Shown in pieces: positions 1-6,119 of a stretch of DNA of 13,180 nt. The stretch covers positions 1 through 13,180 of the forward strand of contig CALJAE010000130.1 in assembly GCA_938028175.1 (NCBI GenBank), given 5' to 3'. Both the position numbers and the translations under genes were made by a program. Origin of the DNA: an uncultured Acidimicrobiales bacterium. Lineage in GTDB: Bacteria; Actinomycetota; Acidimicrobiia; Acidimicrobiales; SZUA-35. Under the pieces are notes generated by a model that searched no databases, was not told the DNA's origin, and saw only the letters and a list, made by a program, of their open reading frames with translations. Each line of letters opens with the position of its first letter. Position 1 is the stretch's first letter.

Positions 1-773
1 TCGAATGGTTCGTCATCTATCTCTCGATAATCTTGGATACGAATTTCGATTTTGTCAGATAAACCAGCGTCTTCTACTCGCTGCCTAGCCATTAGTGCTT
101 GTTGTTCTGAGAGAGTCACTCCGAGTGTGTTGACTCCATAATGTTTAGCTGCATGGATTGCCATGGAACCCCAGCCGCAGCCAATGTCTAGATGACGATG
201 CCCGGATTTTAGAGCTATCTTCCTACAGATTAAATCGTGTTTATTGTCTTGCGCTTCTTGGAGAGAGTCCTGCTCTGTTCTAAATATTCCGCAGCTATAA
301 GTCCAAGTATTATCGAGAACTCTTTCGTAAAACTCATTGGAGGCGTCGTAGTGGCCCGACACCACCTCTTTGTCTCGCTGCTTGCTGTGGATTCTTCCTT
401 TTGGAGTTATCTCTTCGGGTGGTGGGTCTAGTGGCTTAAGTTTTTTAAGATCCTTGAGGCCGCTTATGTCTAGAAGTCTTGAAGCAATCTTTAGTGTCTC
501 AAAATTTAGTTTTACACCTTTGAGGGATCTGTTAATTCGGAAGAGGCCATAGATATCGCCTTTGATATCTATTTCTCCGGCGATGATAGATCTCGAAAAG
601 CCAATCTCTTTACCCATCGAGGTAACAAGTCTGTGAATTGCATCTGGTGAGTTGATTAAAAGCTTAGTCTCAGCATCCATCGGGCCTATTGCGCTGCCAT
701 CGTAGGCTTCTATTCGCACGGGTAACTCGACGTCTGACCCCAAGAGATTCTCTATGAGATTGCTAACTGTCAT
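1..773 (-). CDS. Cyclopropane-fatty-acyl-phospholipid synthase family methyltransferase (C-terminus cut by window edge)
   Basis: I translated 257 residues on the minus strand; the C-terminal part lies beyond base 1. Enzymes of this family use S-adenosylmethionine to methylenate or methylate unsaturated acyl chains of membrane phospholipids. Residues 1-125 form the N-terminal region seen in CFA synthases. Residues 139-165 carry the family block SGHYDASNEFYERVLD followed by TYSCGIF. The SAM-binding loop LDIGCGWG is at 195-202 and the GVTLSEQQ strand at 218-225. The chosen ATG at 773 lies 10 bases after a TAGAAT -10-like hexamer and has no Shine-Dalgarno. An in-frame ATG at 803 would add ten residues, and an in-frame TAG lies further upstream. 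It is transcribed alone, divergently from the lipoprotein gene. Whether the product makes cyclopropane, methyl-branched or other modified lipids cannot be read from the sequence. Confidence 0.9.
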   Translation of the reverse strand, partial: MTVSNLIENLLGSDVELPVRIEAYDGSAIGPMDAETKLLINSPDAIHRLVTSMGKEIGFSRSIIAGEIDIKGDIYGLFRINRSLKGVKLNFETLKIASRLLDISGLKDLKKLKPLDPPPEEITPKGRIHSKQRDKEVVSGHYDASNEFYERVLDNTWTYSCGIFRTEQDSLQEAQDNKHDLICRKIALKSGHRHLDIGCGWGSMAIHAAKHYGVNTLGVTLSEQQALMARQRVEDAGLSDKIEIRIQDYREIDDEPF

Positions 774-783
774 AGCGAAGCTT

Positions 784-789
784 ATTCTA
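784..789 (-). promoter_or_regulatory. Candidate -10 element of the CFA synthase-like gene
   Basis: On the minus strand the hexamer reads TAGAAT, five of six bases of the sigma-70 consensus. It ends 10 bases before the ATG at 773. I see no convincing -35 element and no Shine-Dalgarno before either possible ATG, so a very short or absent 5' leader is likely. Confidence 0.4.
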
Positions 790-842
790 CCCGTTTGAGT
801 CATCCACTGAGGTACTGCATGACACTTCTAGCTACTGAGGCG

Positions 843-861
843 CTGGGCCAACTGCGCCCAG
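843..861. repeat. GC-rich inverted repeat abutting the lipoprotein promoter
   Basis: CTGGGC (843-848) and GCCCAG (856-861) form a six-base perfect inverted repeat with a seven-base centre. It ends one base before the -35-like element at 863 in the divergent region between the CFA synthase-like gene and the lipoprotein gene. No T-run follows on either strand, so it is not a normal intrinsic terminator. It could be an operator; this is inferred from position only. Confidence 0.3.
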
Positions 862-862
862 G

Positions 863-891
863 TTGTCTAAATCAAAGTTAGTCAATAGTAT
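863..891 (+). promoter_or_regulatory. Candidate sigma-70-type promoter of the lipoprotein/M15 peptidase unit
   Basis: TTGTCT (863-868) and TAGTAT (886-891) are separated by exactly 17 bases, each matching four of six consensus positions. Transcription would begin near 897-899, about 40 bases before the ATG at 939. The same -10 hexamer and an almost identical -35 (TTGTCC) occur before the permease gene at 6120. Confidence 0.5.
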
Positions 892-938
892 TTAGGAGTA
901 ATTTTATGGCAATTTAGTCATTCAAGGCGGTATTGAAG

Positions 939-1688
939 ATGGCGGCGGCATTTAGAGGTGTGATAGCGGTATTGATGTTGTTTGGCGTGGCGGCAGCCTG
1001 TGGTTCTGATGAGTCCACTACTGCTCGAAGCGAAGACAGCGAAACATCAGTTAATGCCGAAGAGCAGGACTCAGTTGAAACAGGCGACGATGTCGAGGTT
1101 GAAATCCTTGGATCTAGCAGGGCCAGCACAAATACAACCATAGATTCAGACGCCGAAGGCGATACAGAGCTATTAGATTCCCCAGCGACAGCCGCAGCAA
1201 GATCTGCTGAGGGGACAATTAGCACCAGAGTAATAGCAGGAACTGAAGATTCACCCGCTGCAAGCGCAGGGCCTGTTGCCACAACTTTGCTAACAGCTGA
1301 GCAGCAGGCAGAACTCGACGCAGTAATCCAAGTGTCGACAACTTCACCAGCTCGTGATGCAGCACAGCTAGAAGACACAGCTAATGAGATCATCGAAGCC
1401 TGGTGGTTTAATTCACAAGATCGAAACTTTGGAGAACTAGCTGATGAGTTGACACAGAGTAATGCTGTCTCAGCTGAGTTCGCAGAAGTGTGGCGCCAGC
1501 AGGCAGCGAACCTTGTGGAGGATCAATCAAATACTACAGAACTGGTCGCAGTCATTCCAGTTCGAGTCGAACAAGACAATGCGACCGTTCAAGTAGCGGC
1601 TACTAACGAGGCTGGAACCGAAAGTGTCTCATTCTTCGAATTCGAACTAGACGAAGGGGACTGGACTCTAGTGGAGGTTATATCATGA
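939..1688 (+). CDS. Acidic low-complexity lipoprotein with a possible NTF2-like C-terminal domain
   Basis: The predicted protein has 249 residues. Residues 1-20 are a hydrophobic signal segment ending GVAAAC, so Cys21 is a plausible lipid-attachment site and the protein should sit on the outer face of the membrane. Residues 22 to about 140 are rich in Ser, Thr, Glu, Asp and Ala, as in a disordered tether. Residues from about 145 to the end are ordered, with EAWWFNSQDRNFGELADEL and an alternating strand pattern to the C-terminus, resembling small NTF2-like lipoprotein domains; that is inference. The ATG at 939 is preferred because AAGGCGG (924-930) lies 8 bases upstream; a TTG at 933 is badly spaced. 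The stop overlaps the next start by 4 bases, so the two are probably translationally coupled. An in-frame ATG at 906 is followed by an amber codon (see findings). Confidence 0.8.
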   Translation: MAAAFRGVIAVLMLFGVAAACGSDESTTARSEDSETSVNAEEQDSVETGDDVEVEILGSSRASTNTTIDSDAEGDTELLDSPATAAARSAEGTISTRVIAGTEDSPAASAGPVATTLLTAEQQAELDAVIQVSTTSPARDAAQLEDTANEIIEAWWFNSQDRNFGELADELTQSNAVSAEFAEVWRQQAANLVEDQSNTTELVAVIPVRVEQDNATVQVAATNEAGTESVSFFEFELDEGDWTLVEVIS

Positions 1689-2713
1689 AGTACCTACTAA
1701 GGATTTTGATCGCAGTAGTCGCAGCTTCTTTGTTTGTCGGGTTGCAGGCATCACCGGCAGCGGCACAACAAGAGACGTCTTGTCCGGCCGTTACGTTTGG
1801 AGGCTTCGCTGTTCCAGGAACAAGTATTTCACTTGAAGCTGATCAGGTAAGAAACGCACGTTTGCTGATGGGTGTAGCTCGCGATCTTGGAATTTCACCA
1901 AGAGACAGAGCATCAGAGATTGCAATCATGGCGGCACTTCAGTCGAAGTCACTTCGCTCGGGTGGACTTTTTAACCAGCAACCACAGTTCTTCCCTGGGG
2001 TCAACGTGACCGACGATGTGGACTCAGCGCGCGCTTTCTATCGAGATCTTGTCGGAGTTGGCAGTTGGCAGTTCATTTCACGTTCAGCAGTTGCTGCAAG
2101 AGTTCAGGGTGTGAGTGGAACGGCAAGCTTTGCTCGCTGGGAAACAACTGCTCGTGAACTTGTAGAAGAATTTTCTGATTCTCCCCTTAATCCTGGTCTT
2201 TGTGCAGCAGGGGAGGCAGTAGTTTCAACGAGTCCTTCTGCGCCTAGCACTAGAGCGCCAAGTGTTTCGAGTTCACCGTCTACTACCACTTCTAGGGCGT
2301 CGTCATCTTTGCCAAGGATTACTTCTTCTCCTATTCGAGGGCAGTCAGTTGTTGGCGGGATTACAGTTGCAGACAGAATTGCAGGCAACGTACAAAGGTT
2401 GTTGGCAGCTGCTGCCGCTGATGGGCTCAACTTGAGAGGCACAGGGTTTCGCTCTCCAGACATACAGATTGCTCTGAGGCGCCAGAACTGTGGCACTACA
2501 CAGTTTGATATCTTTATCAAATCATCGTCGTTGTGTTCGCCGCCGACGGCTCGACCGGGCACTTCTAACCACGAAACTGGCTTGGCAATTGACTTCAGAA
2601 ACTGTTCGACTCGGGCTACGAGGTGTTATCGCTGGTTAAATGAAAATGCCAGACGCTTCGGGCTGTTTAACTTTCCTCCAGAGCCATGGCATTGGTCGGT
2701 AAATGGCCGCTAG
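1685..2713 (+). CDS. Exported M15-family D-alanyl-D-alanine carboxypeptidase (VanY-like), two domains
   Basis: The 342-residue protein probably trims D-Ala from peptidoglycan stem peptides outside the membrane. Residues 1-27 form a Sec signal peptide ending ASPAAA. Residues 50-165 resemble the accessory domain found in actinobacterial cell-wall hydrolases (DQVRNARLLMGVARDLGI, then GLFNQQPQ). Residues 180-218 are a Ser/Thr/Pro-rich linker. Residues 220-342 are the peptidase: SNHETGLAIDF gives zinc ligands His296 and Asp303, and EPWHW supplies catalytic Glu333 and zinc ligand His336. Four cysteines in this domain (269, 284, 307, 314) could form disulfides. GGAGG at 1673-1677 lies seven bases before the ATG, inside the end of the preceding lipoprotein gene. 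All catalytic residues are present. The exact substrate is inferred from the family. Confidence 0.9.
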   Translation: MKYLLRILIAVVAASLFVGLQASPAAAQQETSCPAVTFGGFAVPGTSISLEADQVRNARLLMGVARDLGISPRDRASEIAIMAALQSKSLRSGGLFNQQPQFFPGVNVTDDVDSARAFYRDLVGVGSWQFISRSAVAARVQGVSGTASFARWETTARELVEEFSDSPLNPGLCAAGEAVVSTSPSAPSTRAPSVSSSPSTTTSRASSSLPRITSSPIRGQSVVGGITVADRIAGNVQRLLAAAAADGLNLRGTGFRSPDIQIALRRQNCGTTQFDIFIKSSSLCSPPTARPGTSNHETGLAIDFRNCSTRATRCYRWLNENARRFGLFNFPPEPWHWSVNGR

Positions 2714-2723
2714 GTACGCCTAG
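2710..2723. repeat. Short hairpin containing both convergent stop codons
   Basis: CTAGG and CCTAG pair around a TACG tetraloop. The plus-strand TAG of the M15 peptidase gene (2711-2713) lies in the left arm and the minus-strand TAG of the 45-residue ORF (2720-2722) in the right arm. There is no T-run on either side, so terminator function is only a possibility. Confidence 0.4.
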
Positions 2724-2857
2724 TTGCTGATCCCAAGAACTGGAGTTTCGTTTGCTTCGGTAAGGTCAGAAGCGTTGTCAATGCTTAAAGTAATGCCCAC
2801 AAGTAGCGCGAGCAGTATCATCGATCCGGTGATTAAAACCCATACGTTGTTAAACAC
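2720..2857 (-). CDS. Small single-pass membrane protein (45 residues), hypothetical
   Basis: An uninterrupted GTG-to-TAG reading frame encodes 45 residues. Residues 4-25 (VWVLITGSMILLALLVGITL and the next two) form one strong transmembrane helix. A short polar and acidic tail follows (DNASDLTEANETPV). An in-frame TAA lies shortly upstream, which limits the start to this GTG or the internal ATG at codon 13. No Shine-Dalgarno is visible. A TAAATT -10-like hexamer (2864-2869) ends six bases before the GTG, the spacing seen at other genes here. The frame fills the gap between the M15 peptidase and DUF3179 genes, lies on the DUF3179 strand 63 bases downstream of it, and ends six bases from the peptidase stop. 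I recognise no family. Confidence 0.5.
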   Translation of the reverse strand: MFNNVWVLITGSMILLALLVGITLSIDNASDLTEANETPVLGISN

Positions 2858-2885
2858 GGGCAGAATTTAACACTCAAGATACATG

Positions 2886-2916
2886 CTTGTGGGTGATCTA
2901 GTCTGATTACCCAAAG
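2886..2916. terminator. Imperfect stem-loop just downstream of the DUF3179 gene
   Basis: TGGGTGAT (2890-2897) and ATTACCCA (2906-2913) pair across an eight-base loop with one G-T position. The stem extends by CTT/AAG (2886-2888 and 2914-2916) past a one-base bulge. It begins four bases beyond the DUF3179 stop codon. No T-run follows in the minus-strand direction, so it is at best a weak terminator or an mRNA-stabilising structure between this gene and the small ORF. Confidence 0.35.
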
Positions 2917-2920
2917 AGCT

Positions 2921-3949
2921 CTATTCGCCTACAACAGTTCCAGTTGGAAAGAAGACTTTGAAGTCGTCTACAAACTGCGTGAAGGCAGCAATTGGAGCCA
3001 GCGTTGGGTTATTGCGATCGATCGCCACGCCGTTAAGCGCCCATTCAATTCCATTGTCTCCGACAAGAACCTCACCATTCCAAGAAAGTTCGACAACACC
3101 ACTCCCGGTATCACGGTTAACGACGTGCCATGTTTCTAGACCTGGTTCTCTAATAAACGCAACCTGTGTCTCACCAACTGAGGTATTGATAACCACTTGG
3201 TCTTCTAAGTCTTTCGCCGACACAGCGGTTTGGTCTTCACCAAGGTCAACTACGATATGAAGATTATCTATGGTTGTGCCAGCATTAACCGATGGTGCGG
3301 CCAGGGCAATCGAGTCTGGAAATTCTTGTTTCCACGCGCCCCAAGTTGTTAGCGTTGATTGCTGAAGCTCTAGTTCCAGGCCTTCTAGTTCGCCAATTAG
3401 AGCGCTACCAAATGGCTGACTCCAGATTGTCCCCGTCTCATGATCGAAAAGCGTCATAGCGTTGTTGTGAAGGTCTCCTTGATTTCCGAACGACAAGACT
3501 TCCCCGTTTACTTCGCGCGAGTGGACCATTCCGGTTCCGCAGAGCGGACACCATGTGATCAAAGTGGGTTGTCCATCATGGACATCGTTAACAATTTCAC
3601 GTGATCTTAGAAAGCCGACTGGGTAAGCGCGAGCATCGCCGTTGCGTTCTACACCTATTATTAATTCATCGGCAGGCCAACCTGCTAGAGGGGCCTCGTT
3701 AAATACAGGCTGGTAGACAGGAAATATTGCATCTCGATCAAGTGAGGTTCTATATCCCTCAGGAGCCGGTACTCCGGCTAAAAGAGGGTCGAATTCGGTT
3801 TGTAGTGTTTCATCTACACCTTCAAAACCTTCAGGATGAAATGGTCCCAGATTAGGATCTTGGTGTTGGGTGGTAGAGCTGGTTGCGCACGCTGTCAGTC
3901 CAATTAGTAGGCCGCCAACGATATAAGCTGATCGAATAATTGATTTCAT
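2921..3949 (-). CDS. DUF3179 domain-containing lipoprotein
   Basis: The 342-residue protein has a signal peptide whose lipobox GLTAC places the lipidated cysteine at 21. The rest matches the DUF3179 family, whose biochemical role is not established. Residues 97-140 carry IIGVERNGDARAYPVGFLRSREIVND and then TWCPLCGTG with Cys134 and Cys137. A block with GNQGDLHNNAMTLFDHETG spans 155-173, followed by WSQPFG. The paired cysteines and conserved His, Asn and Asp suggest metal or redox chemistry, but that is inference. The ATG is chosen because the signal peptide begins there; no clear Shine-Dalgarno or promoter is visible in the 108 bases shared with the divergent gene at 4058. Confidence 0.9.
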   Translation of the reverse strand: MKSIIRSAYIVGGLLIGLTACATSSTTQHQDPNLGPFHPEGFEGVDETLQTEFDPLLAGVPAPEGYRTSLDRDAIFPVYQPVFNEAPLAGWPADELIIGVERNGDARAYPVGFLRSREIVNDVHDGQPTLITWCPLCGTGMVHSREVNGEVLSFGNQGDLHNNAMTLFDHETGTIWSQPFGSALIGELEGLELELQQSTLTTWGAWKQEFPDSIALAAPSVNAGTTIDNLHIVVDLGEDQTAVSAKDLEDQVVINTSVGETQVAFIREPGLETWHVVNRDTGSGVVELSWNGEVLVGDNGIEWALNGVAIDRNNPTLAPIAAFTQFVDDFKVFFPTGTVVGE

Positions 3950-3999
3950 TGTTTACGCTTTAACAGCAGTATTGCCTGTCTAATTCCACTTAGGGTCCA

Positions 4000-4027
4000 G
4001 CTAAAACAGGCCTCTGCGTGCTAAAAC
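4000..4027 (+). repeat. Direct repeat GCTAAAAC with a 20-base period upstream of the 4058 gene
   Basis: GCTAAAAC occurs at 4000-4007 and again at 4020-4027, two helical turns apart. The second copy forms an extended -10-like TGC-TAAAAC. The repeat could be an operator or a chance duplication in this short divergent region. Confidence 0.3.
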
Positions 4028-4057
4028 TGTATGTGAAACCGGTACGAGGGACCAGAT

Positions 4058-5185
4058 GTGAGACTTGATCTTCAAGGAGCCTTGGCGCGTTCAGCCTCGG
4101 TACAAACTTTGCCCAGTGATATCGTCGCCCCTCTGGTGGCGCAGGAGGCCGTAGTTGAACTCGGAATGGCCTCAGTTGAAGGTATTGTTGGCTATCTTTT
4201 TTGTACCACCGAGAGATTGTTGTTTGTGTCCGCTGACGGTGAGAGACAGTTAACCATTGCAATGGCTGACCTTATCTCTAACAGTGAAATGGCTACTCAT
4301 GGCATTCTGGTTTCTTTGCCTAAGAAGCGATTCACGATCAGAATGGCATCAGGCGACCAGAAGATTATCGGTCGCTACATAGAAGCAATTAATCCTAAAA
4401 AGACTCCGAAAAAGGAAGTCTCACCGGCAGAGCCACCACAGGCCATACCACCTGCTCCAGGAGTCGAATTACCGTCTGAACGCGCTGTTTTGGTGCGCGA
4501 TCAACTAGCGGCTGCGTTAGATCCTGTCGCTCAGTTAATTGAAGCTTGTGAGAATTCAACAATGCCTAAAGTTGCTTGGGACCGAGTTGAGTTACCAGAG
4601 ATGAAGGCGTTGTCAGCCGGCTTGAATCGATTGTTGTCAGTAACTCAGCCTGCGTCTTCTCAGAATGGTTGGGAAGATATCGATGAAACCGGACAACGAG
4701 AAGTGATCGCCCACCTTGCCGATGCCGAGCGGTTTGTTGAATCGAGTGACACGCTGCGTCTGAAATCGACTGCTAGCTCATTGGTTAACAGGTTTCTTAG
4801 AGAGTCTTACGACGAAGAGCCGACACAAGAAGTTAAAGTTGCTTCAAGTGAGCCGTCACCAGTTAAATACGATTTCGAGGGTCCAACTGTGAGGCGTCCC
4901 CCTGCTCAAGTAGTTGGGTCTATTTCAGATCTTTATCTTCCGGTTGCTGAGCCCGAGCCTGCTATTTATGCTCTGGTAATAGGCGTTGTAGCTTTACTTG
5001 TTGGTCTTGTGCCAATGGCGGGCGTGATTGCAATTCCAGTTGGTGCAATCGCAATCGGGTTGGGTTGGATAGCAGAACAAGACAATAGGCGATTTGCTAA
5101 TCCGGCAATGTTTGTAGGGTTGTTGGGTCTAGCCCTTGGTACGGCGAGTGGATTTGTCCTTGCTCAGCAAGCTGGCATTATCTAA
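4058..5185 (+). CDS. Membrane protein with an N-terminal PH-like domain and C-terminal hydrophobic hairpin, unknown function
   Basis: The protein has 375 residues and no signal peptide. Residues 38-112 (VEGIVGYLFCTTERLLFVSAD through KIIGRYIEAI) show the short-strand pattern of a bacterial PH/GRAM-like domain. Residues 113-140 are a Lys/Pro-rich linker. Residues 140-295 are soluble, helical and acidic. Residues 300-342 and 350-372 are hydrophobic and resemble the DUF4190 membrane hairpin with an intervening WIAEQDNRR segment. The domain names are inferred from pattern, not a search. GTG is preferred because GAGGG (4046-4050) is seven bases upstream; the ATG at 4056 is out of frame. The gene ends 23 bases before the binding-protein gene and so probably shares its transcript. 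A role alongside the transporter is possible but not shown. Confidence 0.75.
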   Translation: MRLDLQGALARSASVQTLPSDIVAPLVAQEAVVELGMASVEGIVGYLFCTTERLLFVSADGERQLTIAMADLISNSEMATHGILVSLPKKRFTIRMASGDQKIIGRYIEAINPKKTPKKEVSPAEPPQAIPPAPGVELPSERAVLVRDQLAAALDPVAQLIEACENSTMPKVAWDRVELPEMKALSAGLNRLLSVTQPASSQNGWEDIDETGQREVIAHLADAERFVESSDTLRLKSTASSLVNRFLRESYDEEPTQEVKVASSEPSPVKYDFEGPTVRRPPAQVVGSISDLYLPVAEPEPAIYALVIGVVALLVGLVPMAGVIAIPVGAIAIGLGWIAEQDNRRFANPAMFVGLLGLALGTASGFVLAQQAGII

Positions 5186-5208
5186 GGCCCTTATATTTAG
5201 GAATACAC

Positions 5209-6102
5209 ATGAAGAGTTTAAGAGTCAACTGCTTAGGGCTGCTAATCCTCGTCGCATTCGCAGCTCTAGGTTGTTCATCTGCCGAATCATCTACTGAGAG
5301 TGCAGGCTCCACAGAAGTTATAACTGAGGGAGAAACTAGAGGGGCGCAAGTCATCTCGTTGAACCCGTCTGCTACCGAAATTTTGTTTGAAATTGGAGCT
5401 GGGGAACAGGTAGTTGCCGTAGATGCCTTTTCGGATTTTCCGTCGGAGGCTCCAGCAGATGACCGGCTCGATGCATTTAATCCCGACCTCGAGGTGCTCG
5501 TTTCTTATGAGCCGACCCTGGTTATTTTGGGTGTTGACTCGCCAGAAGTAGCCGAAGCGCTAGAGGGTCGTGATGTTGAGGTTTTATTGTTGCCGACAGC
5601 GAACTCTGTTGAGGAAATGTTGACACAAATAGTAACTCTAGGTGAAGCAACAGGTCAGTTCGAAGAGGCAGTTGAGCTCTCTGAAGATATTGAATTGGCA
5701 ATTGCAGATACCAGGGTATTGCTTGAGGGCTTTGTTGGGATGAGGTTGTATCACGAAGTCGCTGAGGGGAACTCCGGATTTTTCTACAACCATGAAGGAA
5801 CATTCTTGGGAGACATATACAGCCAGGTTGGGTTTGAAGTTGTCGGCGATGCGGATGCTCTAGTCGATAATGAGATCTCAGCTGAGATACTTATTGCTGA
5901 ATCTCCAGAGTTAATCCTGCTAAACGGAAACGATTTTTCTGCCTCGCCTGCAGATGTTGCTAACCGTACAGGGTGGGAGTCAATGCCTGCGGTAGCTAGC
6001 GATCAGATCTTCGTGGTTGACTCTGATACTTCTAGTCGAAGTGGCCCACGAATAATTGACTACTTGGATCAACTCGTAGTCGATTTGTCCTCCACGGAGT
6101 AG
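5209..6102 (+). CDS. ABC importer substrate-binding lipoprotein, BtuF/FhuD type (cobalamin, heme or siderophore)
   Basis: The 297-residue lipoprotein captures a metal chelate outside the membrane and passes it to the permease encoded next. The signal peptide ends in lipobox AALGC with Cys22. The mature part follows the class III binding-protein pattern: VISLNPSATEILFEIGAGEQVVAVD near the N-terminus, YEPTLVILG, a helical linker, then YHEVAEGNSGFFYNHEGTFLGDIYSQVG. It ends with SRSGPRIIDYLDQLVVDL. A Shine-Dalgarno AGGA (5199-5202) is six bases before the ATG. It precedes the permease and ATPase genes in normal importer order. The ligand cannot be fixed: no cobalamin riboswitch, Fur-like site or biosynthetic gene is in reach. 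Cobalamin is the usual default annotation for this set, which I treat as a guess. Confidence 0.88.
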   Translation: MKSLRVNCLGLLILVAFAALGCSSAESSTESAGSTEVITEGETRGAQVISLNPSATEILFEIGAGEQVVAVDAFSDFPSEAPADDRLDAFNPDLEVLVSYEPTLVILGVDSPEVAEALEGRDVEVLLLPTANSVEEMLTQIVTLGEATGQFEEAVELSEDIELAIADTRVLLEGFVGMRLYHEVAEGNSGFFYNHEGTFLGDIYSQVGFEVVGDADALVDNEISAEILIAESPELILLNGNDFSASPADVANRTGWESMPAVASDQIFVVDSDTSSRSGPRIIDYLDQLVVDLSSTE

Positions 6103-6113
6103 GGGCCTAGTAT
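6085..6113 (+). promoter_or_regulatory. Candidate internal promoter for the permease and ATPase genes
   Basis: TTGTCC (6085-6090) and TAGTAT (6108-6113) are 17 bases apart. The -10 ends six bases before the GTG at 6120, so transcription would start at or next to the start codon. The -35 lies within the last codons of the binding-protein gene. It closely matches the element at 863-891. Confidence 0.45.
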
Positions 6114-6119
6114 TTCGGC

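Noticed and set aside
914..1393. A 159-codon open frame on the minus strand opposite the lipoprotein gene
   Set aside because: It is composed mostly of Ser, Ala, Val and Thr, as expected of the antisense of an Asp/Glu/Ala/Ser-rich gene. It has no domain motif, and the plus-strand frame has a signal peptide and couples to the next gene.
3950..4057. Possible cobalamin riboswitch ahead of the importer unit
   Set aside because: The region is only 108 bases and is shared with a divergent gene. I see no B12-box or conserved riboswitch core, and the binding-protein gene itself has only 23 bases upstream.
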